Below, in pieces: positions 43,437 through 54,860 of a DNA stretch of 64,000 bases. Made by a program: the position numbers and the translations under genes. Where the stretch lies: positions 790,812 through 854,811 of the forward strand of contig NW_020194589.1 in the NCBI RefSeq assembly GCF_002865645.1. The letters are read 5' to 3'. The notes under the pieces are model-generated. The model was not told where the DNA came from. It searched no databases and was given only the letters and a program-made list of their open reading frames with translations. The stretch's first letter is position 1. The number at the start of each line of letters is the position of its first letter. Source of the stretch: Hyaloscypha bicolor E. Its lineage: Eukaryota > Ascomycota > Leotiomycetes > Helotiales > Hyaloscyphaceae.

Positions 43437-46361
43437 ATGAGCGGGCGGCTCTTGTCAGCCAGGCTTCAGCCTCTGGCACGTCGAGCCAACACACAAGCAG
43501 CGCGTCACTTCCATCACCACACGACCTCCTCCGCCGGCGGCCTCCTTAGATCAGATTCTGCTGTCCGAGCAGCGCGCAGAAGGATATGGCCTGCTGGGTA
43601 CACGCCATTCTCTAATGTAGTGGCGGTGCGGAATGCTTCTTTCGCACGAATACTGCCCAAGTTGCTCCTGAAGTTTGCCAGGATACCAGCACTTTTTGGT
43701 GGAGCAACAATTGCTGGTTTAGCATATGTACAATACCAGGCTACTCGTTCGTCATTCAATGTACGGATGCTGGGGGATAAAGGCTAACATTCTCCAGAGG
43801 CGGGAAACTATGTTGCTGGTGTGTTCAATAAAACGACGGAGACAGTGACAGGTGTAGCTGGTGGACTATTCGGAAACGCGAAAGAGATCGTGGACCAAAC
43901 ACGGCGAGGATGGGAGAATACAAAGGATCAGGTCGAATTGCCGGATTGGATGCAGAAGATATTACGAATTCACGAAGAAATTGGTGAAGGGAAGGGCAGC
44001 ACAGGTGGTGAAGGGGGCCCAGGAGGAGAGCAGCCGAAACAAAGTAGGATGGGAGCTGCTGCTGTAGGAGGCACCGCTGCCGCATATGGGTACGAGCAAT
44101 CGACGGAGGAGGACACCCGAAGTGGAGAGGAGGTTGCTCGAGACGACCAGATGATGGTTTTAACCAAGAAGATGATTGAGATTCGGACTATATTGCAGAC
44201 TGTTGGGCAGTCCAATGCTTTGACCTTGCCATCAATTGTGGTCATTGGATCTCAATCATCGGGAAAGAGTTCGGTACTGGAAGCTATTGTTGGACATGAA
44301 TTCCTCCCAAAGGGGTCGAATATGGTTACACGGCGGCCCATCGAATTGACTCTCGTCAATACCCCTGATGCCCAAGCCGAGTATGGAGAATTTCCAGCGC
44401 TTGGTCTGGGAAAGATCACAGACTTTTCCCACATCCAAAGGACGTTGACTGAGCTCAACTTGGCTGTCCCAGACTCAGAATGCGTCTCAGACGATCCCAT
44501 TCAGCTCACAATTTCGTCTCCTCATGTCCCAGATCTATCACTGATAGATTTACCTGGATATATCCAAGTTGTGGGACACGATCAGCCAGCAGAGCTAAAG
44601 CAGAAGATTTCTGATCTCTGTGACAAATATATTCAGCCTCCGAATGTGATCCTGGCAATCTCAGCGGCGGATGTGGATCTGGCAAACTCCACAGCTCTTC
44701 GAGCAAGCCGAAGAGTCGATCCAAGAGGAGAACGAACCATTGGCGTCGTCACGAAGATGGACCTTGTTGACGCCCCAAGGGGAGCGTCCATCCTCAATGA
44801 TCGAAAATATCCATTACGGCTGGGCTATGTTGGTGTGGTGTCACGAGTACCACCTCAAGCTTCAAGCCTATTTAAGAGAGGGAATGGCAATATTGCCACT
44901 GCTATCTCTAAGAACGAGCATGCTTATTTCTCTGCGCACCCGCTTGAATTTGGCCCTGAAGCTGGAGTCAATGTAGGGACAACTACACTTCGGAAGAAAT
45001 TGATGCACGTGCTTGAGCAAACCATGGCGGCCAGTCTTCAAAGCACAGGCGATGCCATCCGGCAAGAACTCGAGGAAGCTACTTACGAGTTCAAGGTCCA
45101 GTACAACGACCGACCCTTGTCGGCAGAGTCATATCTGGCTGAAAGCTTGGATTCCTTCAAGCACTCGTTCAAGGAATTCACAGAGAACTTTGGGCGACCT
45201 CAAGTTCGAGAATTGTTGAAAGAAGAGCTGGATCAAAAGGTTCTGGATCTTCTGGCCTCGCGATACTGGAACAAGCCAGTCACGAATCTCTCACCACCTC
45301 CTCCCGAGCCGGACTCTCTCGCCGATCTGCCCACTGCTGACCCAGAATCCCTCTACTGGCACCGCAAGCTCGATGCCTCAACCTCTGCTCTCACAAAATT
45401 GGGCATTGGCCGTCTAGCAACAACAGTAGTCGCAAACGCAATCCAGGCACACGTTGACCGGCTCATCGCTCAAAGCACCTTCGCCTCACATCCCTTCGCC
45501 CGACAAGCTATCACCGATGCTGCATCCGGAATTCTCAACGAGCGCTTCTATAGCACTTCCGACCAAGTAGAAAACTGCATCAAGCCCTATAAATTTGAAA
45601 TCGATGTCGAAGACGGGGAATGGACTCGAGGCCGCGAAAGCGTGGCTGGTGTATTGAAGAAAGAGTTGAAGGATTGCGAGGACGCGGTAAAGGCTGTAGA
45701 GAAGAATGTCGGCGGGAAGAGGAAGTTGAAAGATGTAATGGGTTTTGTGGATAAGGCGAGGAACGGAGAGGTTGAGGTGGTGGGTGATGGAGCGAGTGGC
45801 GCTGGGGGCTTCTCCTCTGACTTGCTGCAAAGAGGTATGTCTATGTCTCTTCCCCTCCCTCTTTTCCGGTCCCGACCTTGAAAATGAAATTTACTGACCG
45901 AACGATGCAAAGGCAAAGAAGCAGTCTTCCTCCGTGACCGCGCCCAACTCCTGCGCCTCCGCCTCTCCGCCCTCAAATCCCCACCGTGCAACACCTCCCA
46001 CCCCAATGCAAACCCGAACGCCAAATACGCTTGTCCCGAAATCTTCCTGGACGTGGTCTCCACGAAACTCACTTCCACCGCCGTGCTATTCCTGAACGTT
46101 GAGCTTCTTTCAGAATTTTTCTATCAGTTCCCACGGGAGTTGGATGTTAGGCTGGGGAGAGGACTGAGTAAAGAGGAGGTGGAGAGGTTCGCGAAAGAGG
46201 ACCCGAGGGTTAGAGGCCACTTGGAGGTTATTAGACGGAAGGAGTTACTTCAGCTTGTGTTGGAGAAGATGGAGGGGTTGAGGGAATTGAATGTTGAGGA
46301 ACGGGGGAGGAGGAAGGTTGAGAAGGAGAAGGGGAGGAAGGGGGGATGGAGTTTGTTTTGA
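43437..46361 (+). CDS. mgm1: mitochondrial dynamin-like GTPase Mgm1 (OPA1 orthologue)
   Basis: Mgm1 fuses mitochondrial inner membranes and shapes cristae. Exons are 43437..43746, 43798..45834 and 45913..46361; 931 aa, the usual length. The start is an Arg-rich mitochondrial targeting peptide (LLSARLQPLARRANTQAARH). It is followed by an inner-membrane anchor (FGGATIAGLAYVQYQA) and a Gly-rich linker where the rhomboid protease Pcp1 would cut. GTPase motifs are G1 GSQSSGKSS, G2-region threonine in NMVTRRPIELT, G3 DLPG and G4 TKMD. Middle and effector-type helical regions follow, ending with RKELLQLVLEKMEGLRELN. The intron at 43747..43797 gives YQAT/QAGNYVAGVF. Confidence 0.96.
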
Positions 46362-47721
46362 TTGAATGGAAAAGGGGGTTTAATGAGATACGGCACAACA
46401 AGGTGGTAGGCGTTCGGCTCGAGGTATCACTGCTTTCAATTCCCCACTTCAGTTCGGTCAAAGGTAGATGTAGATTGTGCTTTTCAGCGATTGGATGGGT
46501 TATGAGATATGAAATTGTATGATACACCCAATTTCACATTTCCCCTCTCTCCCTCTCTTGCGTCTTGTGGGACCAGATCAGTCTGGAGCAATTGGACATG
46601 ACATATTGCCAGTGATCGTCGATATTCTGTTACAGTTTGTGCATCAGATCTGCGAGGCATATAAAATTGGGCCGTCGTTCTAAGTTCAAGAGGCAGACAG
46701 TCCAACATAGATGACGCTACCTATCAAATGTCACCTCTAGTCCCTCGATTTGCCCCTCCTGGTCCCCGACTAAGACCCTCCATGTTCTCGTCCTTGAAAC
46801 AGATTACCACTAGCCCCTCCTATGACTTGGAACTGTCGCCCCCTGGGCTTCTTGTAGTCAATTCCAAATCCAAACCAATGCAGGTTGAAAGGTGAGGGTG
46901 AGAGTTTATTGACAGTAATATCCAGTCTTCGCATAACGAGGATTCTATTTCTGTTATCGAGTTCTTACGGAGAAAACACGAAACCACGATCCCTGCAGGA
47001 CGGGTTACCAGGAACAAAGCATGGTCGTTTTCTCCCCAGTTGACGATAACATGAGGTTATGCACTGTTGATTCCAATTGCTAGATATGGAAATCTGGGGT
47101 TGTTGTAAAATGAAATTTTTGCCGTACTTGTAGACTTAAAGAAAGCCTAAAAGAACTAACCCCACCTCCCCCAAACCGGGATAGACAACAGGACTGAGCT
47201 TATACCCTGTACTGTACACAGGGTATACCCAAGCTAAGAGCGTACTCATTCACCTCCCCCCCCCCCCCCCCCCCCCCCAAAAAAGCGAGCATCCCAGTCC
47301 CCCCAAATGCCATGGCACCATCACGACTCAAGTCAAGACACTGCCAAATTACACCTCCACGTCCTACATTATGATACACCAGCAAAAACTAAGCCTAATT
47401 GAGACGGGCCATGCTTAGTGTTCGTCGGAGGTAGTATTTTTTTGTCAGTGGCTTGGGATGAGAAGGAAATCGGAGGAATGGGAAGAAGTTCCACTCGACT
47501 TCATGGCAGTAAGAGATCAAAGAAAGCGAATCGAGGGAAATTTGTACGTCGTGTTTCTCAAACGCTCTGTGTATTGCTTTCATGCACCAATCCTCCATAA
47601 CGCCATGATCATGCAATGCAATGTATGTTGTACCACCATCTCGCCAGAAATGCATTATCAACCATCCCCCCGAATCCATCATATACAGGAATCGAACATA
47701 GTCCAACATATCATACATCCA
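46362..47721. other. convergent intergenic with long poly-C
   Basis: 3' space between mgm1 (+) and the Zrg17-like gene (-). No gene supported. Contains the 23-C run at 47256..47278. Confidence 0.45.
47256..47278. repeat. 23-base poly-C tract
   Basis: Twenty-three consecutive C residues are followed by an A6 run. The length is likely to vary between strains and between sequencing runs. Confidence 0.9.
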
Positions 47722-49206
47722 TCATCGTTCAATCGTAAACTGGATCGTAACCTCCCACTTCATGCTCGCGCCTTTGCCATATCCACCACCGAGTCGATTC
47801 TTAATCAGATAGCTGAGGCGCTCTCGGAGTTTCTGGAGAGACACATCATCACCACGCACCCGTAGCTTCAGGTTCGCCATGCAGAGGCCGTAATGTACCT
47901 GCCAGAACCGCGCTTCCTCAATGTGTAGTATCATCGGTTCCTTGTTGACTTCGTACATGACTTCGCCGACGCCTTTTCCGGAGTACGACATGAGAAGCAT
48001 GAGGCCTTGAGCGATAGCCAGGCGGACGCCAAGGAAGAACATCGAGATCGCGATAAGGGTGCAAAGGAGGCGGTCGAGCCAGATATATAGCGTAATTGTT
48101 AGGAGGGGAAGGAGCAGCATGATTGTGCTGCAAGAGAGCGTGAGGAAATGTGAGGGGTTCGACAGGATACTTGGAAGGGAGGCGATGTATGCGAAGCGCA
48201 TTGTTTTGCCTATTCTTGCGTGGTTTTTCAGACCGTATGCTGAAGTTAGTGTTGCAACTATTGACAGTAGAGCTGCTGAGTCGACGGAGCCCGGTGATAC
48301 ACGCTGGTGTGAGTGCGGGTGGTGCGCTTCATGCCCACCCAGTCCTTCCAGCATATGCTTCAGATTGTGTGATATGAGGTCGAAGCCCATGAAGAGCAAG
48401 AAAACGGACATGGCGAAGCCAGCTAGAACTTCAGCTCGCTGTAGACCGAAGGGGTGTCGAATCGAGGACCGTTTCCAAACTTCGAAATTGCAGAGCACGT
48501 CAACAGCCACGCAAATTGTGGCAGATACGGCGTCGAAGAAGATGAGATGGGAGAGAGCGGTGAGAGCGAGAGACCCGGCTGCAGAGTACAAAACGTACAT
48601 CGCTACGAGAGCGTGACAAGCACACCAGGCCATCCGTCTTGTTTGTTCCTTCGACCTGCTCGTCCACGCCTCTTTCAAGGTAGGAATTGGCAGAGAGGCG
48701 GGGAGTGCAAGCGGCGCTCGAGGTGGTGGTTCGGTGAAGATCTGGTGTTGCGTGCTGACGCTGCTGTGTTTGTATCTGTGGCCACGCCGCTTGCCAATAT
48801 TCTTTTCGTTTGTGTTAGCATTCAAAAGCTTGATTCTGTCACCTGAAGTAAACAGATTGCTGTCCCATACTGAGTTTGACATTGCTGGCGAGTCTTTGAT
48901 GGATTGCGTCTGGAAGTTAAAGGGTCCCCGTTGCCCTCCTGGCGGAGGTGGGGGTGCCATCAATCCATCGCTACCCAAGGAGGGAGTGCTCAAGCCTGCA
49001 GACGATGGCATTGGTGAAGCCATAGATCCAAAGCGCCCTGGGAACGTATCCATCACCGGTGACAACGCATTGGAGTCGAACGTGATTGTCGAGCGCACCG
49101 TGTGCCCAGTGCCACCAATTCCAAGGCCTTCGTCGGGCTCCTCGGGGATAGGTGTCGGGGGAGTTGGCGTCCGTGGTGGAGCTGGAATTGGTAGGCTCGA
49201 CGCCAT
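47722..49206 (-). CDS. zrg17: Zrg17-like zinc transporter subunit (cation diffusion facilitator family)
   Basis: In yeast Zrg17 pairs with Msc2 to bring zinc into the endoplasmic reticulum. A single exon of 494 aa. Residues 1-170 are a Pro/Ser-rich cytosolic region (PIPAPPRTPTPPTPIPEEP). The CDF membrane domain then runs through about six helices: MAWCACHALVAMYVLYSAAG, TALSHLIFFDAVSATICVAVD, a loop with RHPFGLQRAEVLAGFAMS, FLLFMGFDLI, a His-rich loop (HEAHHPHSHQ) and further helices. A C-terminal cytosolic domain follows (HYGLCMANLKLRVRGDD). The usual HxxxD zinc site of active CDF proteins is not evident, as expected for the Zrg17 branch. Confidence 0.9.
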   Translation of the reverse strand: MASSLPIPAPPRTPTPPTPIPEEPDEGLGIGGTGHTVRSTITFDSNALSPVMDTFPGRFGSMASPMPSSAGLSTPSLGSDGLMAPPPPPGGQRGPFNFQTQSIKDSPAMSNSVWDSNLFTSGDRIKLLNANTNEKNIGKRRGHRYKHSSVSTQHQIFTEPPPRAPLALPASLPIPTLKEAWTSRSKEQTRRMAWCACHALVAMYVLYSAAGSLALTALSHLIFFDAVSATICVAVDVLCNFEVWKRSSIRHPFGLQRAEVLAGFAMSVFLLFMGFDLISHNLKHMLEGLGGHEAHHPHSHQRVSPGSVDSAALLSIVATLTSAYGLKNHARIGKTMRFAYIASLPSILSNPSHFLTLSCSTIMLLLPLLTITLYIWLDRLLCTLIAISMFFLGVRLAIAQGLMLLMSYSGKGVGEVMYEVNKEPMILHIEEARFWQVHYGLCMANLKLRVRGDDVSLQKLRERLSYLIKNRLGGGYGKGASMKWEVTIQFTIER

Positions 49207-50115
49207 CGCAGCTGTCTGTTGGCCTCAAGAGGCTCAACTCAAGAGGGCATAAAGAGTTCCGCGGAGGACAAAGACAGCTTGTGAATGAAGACTGGGGAGA
49301 TCGGGAGAGATTGACGTCCTCGAGGGGCAGATGTGGTGCTGTTGACGTTGCGGGAAGCTGCATTAGCGTGCGACTATTTCCCGAAGTGGCCAGGTACGCG
49401 ATTACCAGGCCAGCGAACTTTAATACGATCTCACTCCTTTCCCTCCTCTCCTTTCTTCAACATCATCGCCAACTCTCCACCAACCTCTTCCAAATATCCT
49501 CCCAGGCTGTTGAGATATCAGCAATCTACCTCAGAAGAATACTGGGCTGGCATCCGTCTATATTTGAAGGTATTGAGCCCTCCATCTGTCAATATCAGAA
49601 TATTCACAGTCCCACTGGAGAACCACTCCACAACATCCCCCAACCAGAAATTCTCCACCTTGACACTACCTCCTCTGCCTGAAGTTCTCCACACCAGTGC
49701 TATCTCTTGCTCACAGGAAGCCTCAATCCAGAGAGAGCAGTCTTGCCTCCACCGTCAGATCCTGACAAGATTCCTTCTCGTCGCTAGGCACATCTCATCA
49801 ACTTGTCGATCAGTGGTGAGCACAGCGCACTGCTGCTCGTTATATTCCTTTGCTTATCGTTGACATCGCAGGATCCCCAGAGACTTTGTCCTTTGTTGCC
49901 AGTACAATCCTGTGCTGGATTGCAACTTCTCAGGGCCTAGCGCTGCGGATTTGCCCTCGGTATAAGGTTTCGCTCACATCTAGACCTGCATTGGATCTAC
50001 TCATTTGTGTTAACCGGGCCGCCTCCTGAGAACTGTCACTATTCTTCTCGAGTTTCCGTCACGTAAGCTCAGACAATGACTCTCTTGTGATTCATTCGCT
50101 TGAAAGCCGCTACCA
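49207..50115. other. divergent intergenic region
   Basis: Promoters of the Zrg17-like gene (-) and the next gene (+). The frames at 49152-49863 have no domain and are judged leader sequence. Confidence 0.4.
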
Positions 50116-51213
50116 ATGCTAGAAATGGAGCAAAACTACATCACCATGGACAACAGCAACAATTTTCAAACCAGACATGATCGACCCGGTACCACTCCTT
50201 CTCCGGATGGAAACTATCCTAGCCACAGGCGCAGTGTATCTGGCAGCTTGCTCTCCAAACTCTCATTTTTAAGAACAAGTTCTGATGGAAATCAAGATCG
50301 AGGACCTTTGAGCCCAGAGTTCGCATCTGGCGATGATCGCACGTCACCAAAGAAAACCAGCAGGGCTATGGCTGTAGCTGTGCACCAGCAAAAAACTAGA
50401 AGGAGGAAAGGCTCACTCAGAAAGGCAGCGCTGCTCGGTCGTGGTGCACAACGAGAAAAGAAAGAAATGAAAGCATCGCCTCTTGAAACGGGCCATGACA
50501 TAGGTTATGCAGGAGATGGCACTCTCAGCCCCACTTCCCCTGAGGAACTACCTCAAGCGTCGGGGTATGGCTTAGGTATTTCTGAGGCGACTCCAAGACC
50601 TTCAATGGAAGGATATGCCAGTCGAGCGAACAATGTCCTTCTGTCACCAATCAAGACCCTGCCAATGGGGACCGAAGATCATCTTGTTTCATCGCCCACT
50701 TCGGCAACAAGTCCAACGCTGACCTACACCTCGACCGACGAAGATGATGTTCTCTCCATTCCCACCCACAGTCTTCCGCCACCTCCGCGTGTACCATCAA
50801 CCTCATCAGGATCCGACTCATACTTTCCCCCAGGAGCTGGCTCTCTTGCTCGCCGAAGATCGCAAAATGCCAAGTCGCCATTGTCCTTGGGAGGCCCCGC
50901 TGCCAGTCCCCTTCCGGCCCCCGATGCCGAATGGGACTACTCAGAGACTGAATGGTGGGGGTGGGTTGTACTGATCGTTACATGGGTTGTCTTTGTCACC
51001 GGAATGGGGTCTTGCCTCGGGGTATGGAGCTGGGCATGGGATGTTGGAGAAACGCCCTATGCTCCGCCAGAGTTAGAAGACGATCCGACTCTTCCAATTG
51101 TGGGATACTATCCTGCTCTAATCATTCTCACGTCTGTGATGGCCTGGGTATGGGTTGTCGTCGCGTGGGTGGGCATGAAGTACTTCAGACATGCAAAGAT
51201 CAGTGGCGACTGA
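50116..51213 (+). CDS. conserved-type membrane protein of unknown function, two helices
   Basis: A single exon of 365 aa. Residues 1-270 are Ser/Pro/Thr-rich, basic near 85-115 (QQKTRRRKGSLRKAALLGRG) and probably disordered and phosphorylated. A Trp-rich helix pair follows: WDYSETEWWGWVVLIVTWVV through GSCLGVWSWAWDVG, a short loop ending LEDDPTLPIVGYYP, then ALIILTSVMAWVWVVVAWVG and a short basic end. The well-formed C-terminal part suggests a conserved fungal membrane protein. I cannot name it, and no catalytic motif is visible. Confidence 0.8.
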   Translation: MLEMEQNYITMDNSNNFQTRHDRPGTTPSPDGNYPSHRRSVSGSLLSKLSFLRTSSDGNQDRGPLSPEFASGDDRTSPKKTSRAMAVAVHQQKTRRRKGSLRKAALLGRGAQREKKEMKASPLETGHDIGYAGDGTLSPTSPEELPQASGYGLGISEATPRPSMEGYASRANNVLLSPIKTLPMGTEDHLVSSPTSATSPTLTYTSTDEDDVLSIPTHSLPPPPRVPSTSSGSDSYFPPGAGSLARRRSQNAKSPLSLGGPAASPLPAPDAEWDYSETEWWGWVVLIVTWVVFVTGMGSCLGVWSWAWDVGETPYAPPELEDDPTLPIVGYYPALIILTSVMAWVWVVVAWVGMKYFRHAKISGD

Positions 51214-51500
51214 GTATATAAATAATCCAAAGAAATTTCACACCACGCTGTCGCAGCCTCGTCGGTGGTCGGCATCCATGTCACTAGCGGCTAAGGGTTA
51301 GACGAAGACAACGTGTTCCCTCACTGCCCTAGACACGTTGCCGACGCGCCATTTGTTTGCTTCAACACGATCGTGAGAAGTCAACATACCATCCACTACC
51401 ATCAAAGAAACCTTGCACAGCGCGGTCTCTACAAGAATTCCTCCGTGCACACTCACACTATCTACAACTTCGTCAACAATCCAAAGTCACTCAGCACAAA
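51214..51500. other. short intergenic spacer
   Basis: 3' flank of the membrane protein and leader of the next gene. Nothing else seen. Confidence 0.4.
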
Positions 51501-52344
51501 ATGGCCTCAATCTCTGTTATCGACCGTCCTTTGGGCACCTACCGATTCAAGGTTTCTGAAAACCGCGAATGTAAGACATCATTCCTGCAATCTTTGGGAC
51601 ATTCGATGCTGATGATTGACAGATGAAGTCATCCTGACACCCAGAGGACCCAATGCCCTGGAGCTCGCTACCAGCGTGGCTGACGATGGCGGTCCACGAG
51701 CCCTTTCTGGTGTCACTGTCAAGACCAGTGGCCAAAAGCCTAAGATCATATTTCCCCTCGAGAAGCAAGAGGTCTCTTATTTGTGGGACACCGACAAGAA
51801 GCGTTGGGTTTTCGGAGACAATTCTGACCTTTATGGTTCCAACCGCGCCACGCTAAACAAAGTTGTGGAGGAGTTTCTACACCCGGCCCCGAGGGTTGGC
51901 AGCCGCCGAGCTGGACCATTAATCAACTATCTCACGGACAGTTTGTTCTTCGAGTGCCACCTATGCGGAGAGGATCACAACGCCGAGTTCGACCGTGCTA
52001 TGGCAGAAGCTGTTGACATTGTCATTGCTCACCAGTCAAATCCCAACAACCCTCCGATCCGCGATCTCGCTCTCTCCTGGTGCACCGGAGATCCAAGCGT
52101 CTCGACTATTCTGGGTCCGGTCGCTAGCGTCAAGCACTTAGAGCATGTTACGGTGGTCATGCATAGACATTTTAATGAAGATCGTTTGGATGGTGAGGGT
52201 CCCAATTGCCGATTCAGAGATATCAGGGAGGCTCAGGGAGCAATTATTGGTGGCGAATTGAAAGGGTATGCTTTCAGCGCTTCTATCGAGGAGTTTAATC
52301 GCTTCCCGGTTGACCCAGATGAGGACGAGGACGAGTATGAGTAG
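51501..52344 (+). CDS. conserved hypothetical protein, 263 aa
   Basis: Two exons, 51501..51570 and 51623..52344, with a GTAAGA...ACAG intron of 52 bp. The protein begins MASISVIDRPLGTYRFKVSE. It contains a beta-rich middle (KIIFPLEKQEVSYLWDTDKK), a CHLCGEDHNAEFDRAMAEA patch with one CxxC pair, and an acidic tail (PDEDEDEYE). No signal peptide or transmembrane helix. I recognise no named family. The clean splice, housekeeping neighbours and lack of low complexity support a real gene. Confidence 0.8.
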
Positions 52345-53258
52345 ATTCGGGGTAGATACCGGGAAGGGATGAGCTTCATCAGACAAGCCGGGGCTTTGAC
52401 CGCATAGAGGGAGTTTGGGACAATGGGATTTGATGCTTTGCTATTGACATGAGAGAGGAGAAGTTGAGCAACGTTTTTTTCACAAGACAACAATTGAGCA
52501 CATGGTTTGTAGAGTAGATACCCAGAGCACGGAAATGGCATGATCATGAACTGAATTCCTAAGTAAGATGTGAATATGTGACATTGTCAATTGTTATTAT
52601 TCCACTCAGAGCAAGTACACTCAATTTGCAAGTGCTGTCATTGTTCACTGGGACAACTGTACCACCGAGAGCTGGTATATTCAAACTAACACTGCCCTTA
52701 TTGTCCCAGAAACATTTGGGACCTTGATTCCACAATAAGGTGGCTCTCCAGAGTGAAATGTGAAGACTTGCCTCTTGCAATTATTCCACTTACAAGCCGC
52801 ACATTCCATTTTCTCGTGCTCTTGATGCTCCAGGAATACTTGGTACTTTGAATTAACTAAGCACCTGTTTCCTAAATTTAAGTGTCGATCTTTGAATTTT
52901 AACCTTTGTCACTGTTCCACGCAGAGCTGGTGCTTTCAAACACCGAGAATAATTCGTGGGGCAGCCAGAAGGAATTGGAATCAAAGCTTACTAAAGCCAC
53001 TCCATCAAAGTGTAAAGTTGAAGTATTGAGACCGCTCAACAACATGCAAAAGAGAGCGAAATGTTCCGAGAATTGTTTGGAGAATTAAGGAAGGGAGAGA
53101 GGAAGTGAAGTCGGAAGGTGGAGGTGATAGATTTTGAACTAAGAAGGCGGTGAATATCTTAGCGCGGCAGAATCGAAAATGTCGGCCAAAAAATATTCAA
53201 CCTAGCTCTGCACGACCTCACAGATTCTTCGAGCTTGCGCAGAACACCCATCGGCACA
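52345..53258. other. intergenic with degenerate internal repeats
   Basis: No gene. Between 52590 and 52950 a diverged sequence of the type TTCCAC...AGAGCTGGT...TTCAAAC recurs about four times (near 52598, 52660, 52784 and 52914). Confidence 0.4.
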
Positions 53259-54500
53259 ATGGTCACGAAAAGTAAGCTGAAGATGGCTTTGGCCGCCGAC
53301 AAGGGGGTCGACTACAAGAAGTTGCACTTGAAGAAGAAGGAGAAGATTGCGAGGAAAGGAAAAGCGAAGAAGCATGGCGGGGAGGTTGAACCGACAAATG
53401 GCAAGAAGGTCGAGGAAGAATGGGAGGATGTTGAAGAAGAGAGCAATGATGAAGGCGTCGAGTTGGATGAGGAGGAGAGTGGCAGTGAAGAGGAGGTGGA
53501 TGGTCCTATGAAGGTATGTTTGTAATCAACTTCAGCATTTTCCTTCTGACAATTCTACAGATCGATTTCGCCGGTATCGACGAGAGCGACAGCGATTCTT
53601 CAGCAGGCGAAAACGATCAGAATAATGAGGAATCAGATGATGAGGACGAAGAGGATATCCCCATGTCAGATCTCGAGGATCTCGATGAGGAGGAGAAGGA
53701 GGATATCATACCCCACCAACGCCTCACAATTAACAATACCGTCGCCCTCACCGCAGCCCTGAAACGAATTGCTCTACCCATATCGAAACTACCCTTCTCC
53801 GAGCACCAATCCGTCACCACCTCCGAACCCGTCTCCATACCCGACGTCTCAGACGACTTAAATCGCGAGCTCGCATTCTACGCACAATCATTATCCGCGG
53901 TGCAAGAGGCGCGCAAGTCGTTGAAAGCAGAAGGCGTTCCGTTCACAAGACCTACAGATTATTTTGCAGAGATGGTAAAGGCAGATGAACATATGGCTAA
54001 GATCAAGGCGAAGCTGATTGACGAAGCTGCGAGCAAGAAGGCGAGTGCTGAGGCGAGAAAACAAAGGGAATTGAAGAAGTTTGGCAAGCAGGTGCAGGTT
54101 GCGAAGATACAGGAACGGGATAAGGAGCGGAAGCAGACCATGGAGAAGATTAAGGTATTGAAGAGAAGTATGCTACCGAACCCCTCCGCTTCCACTTGAT
54201 ATTTGCTAACATGCAGAATTAGAACGTCAAGGTGCTGATACGGAGACTACAAATGAAGCTGATATGTTCGATGTTGCTGTTGATGATGAGATCAAAGACT
54301 CCAAGGCCTCGAGGAAAGACAGACAAGGACCCAATAAACGCCAAAAGAAGGACGAGAAGTTCGGCTTCGGCGGTAAGAAGCGGTTCAAGAAGAGCGGTGA
54401 TGCTATGTCAAGTGGTGATTTGAGGGGCTTCTCGTCGAAGAAGATGAAAGGCGGTGCCAAGCAACGACCTGGAAAAGCGAGGAGGGCGGGCAAGAGGTAG
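53259..54500 (+). CDS. ebp2: rRNA-processing protein Ebp2
   Basis: A nucleolar factor for processing 27S pre-rRNA and building the 60S subunit. Exons are 53259..53513, 53561..54167 and 54223..54500; 379 aa. A basic start (TKSKLKMALAADKGVDYKKL) is followed by a long acidic stretch (EEEWEDVEEESNDEGVELDE and similar). The conserved Ebp2 core then includes INNTVALTAALKRIALP, FYAQSLSAVQEARKSL, GVPFTRPTDYFAEMVKAD and HMAKIKAKLIDEA. The end is KRQGADTETTNEADMFDVA and a Lys/Arg/Gly-rich tail. Intron 2 (54168..54222) was placed because it restores the KVLKRKRQGAD junction usual in this family. The start at 53259 is the first ATG in the frame. Confidence 0.95.
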
Positions 54501-54860
54501 TCTGGAATCCTGTTGATATGAGAGATCTGGGAACGGAAAATACTGGAGTTCAGGTTGTGTCTGCTTTATTGAAGGTGGCTTTCTGCAGTTTCAGGGCTGC
54601 GATTTGCCTGCTGTGTGGGCTGTAGATATCATCAGCCTGCTCGATCACAAGCGAAAGTAAAGCCGGGCAATGCTGTAATTCCAAGTTGTCAATATGGCTG
54701 ATCCTCCAAATTATCGATGTGGTCCTTTTCGTTCATTCAGATGCATTCAATAGCAGTCTTTATGACCTCGATGTCACTGCCATTCCAACACCCAAAGTGT
54801 GCGAGTGCACTGTCTTTTATTCAAGTCACAGTGCGTTAGACTTCTATTTTAAATACTCCT
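54501..54860. other. short intergenic spacer
   Basis: 3' flank of ebp2. No coding sequence supported. Confidence 0.4.
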
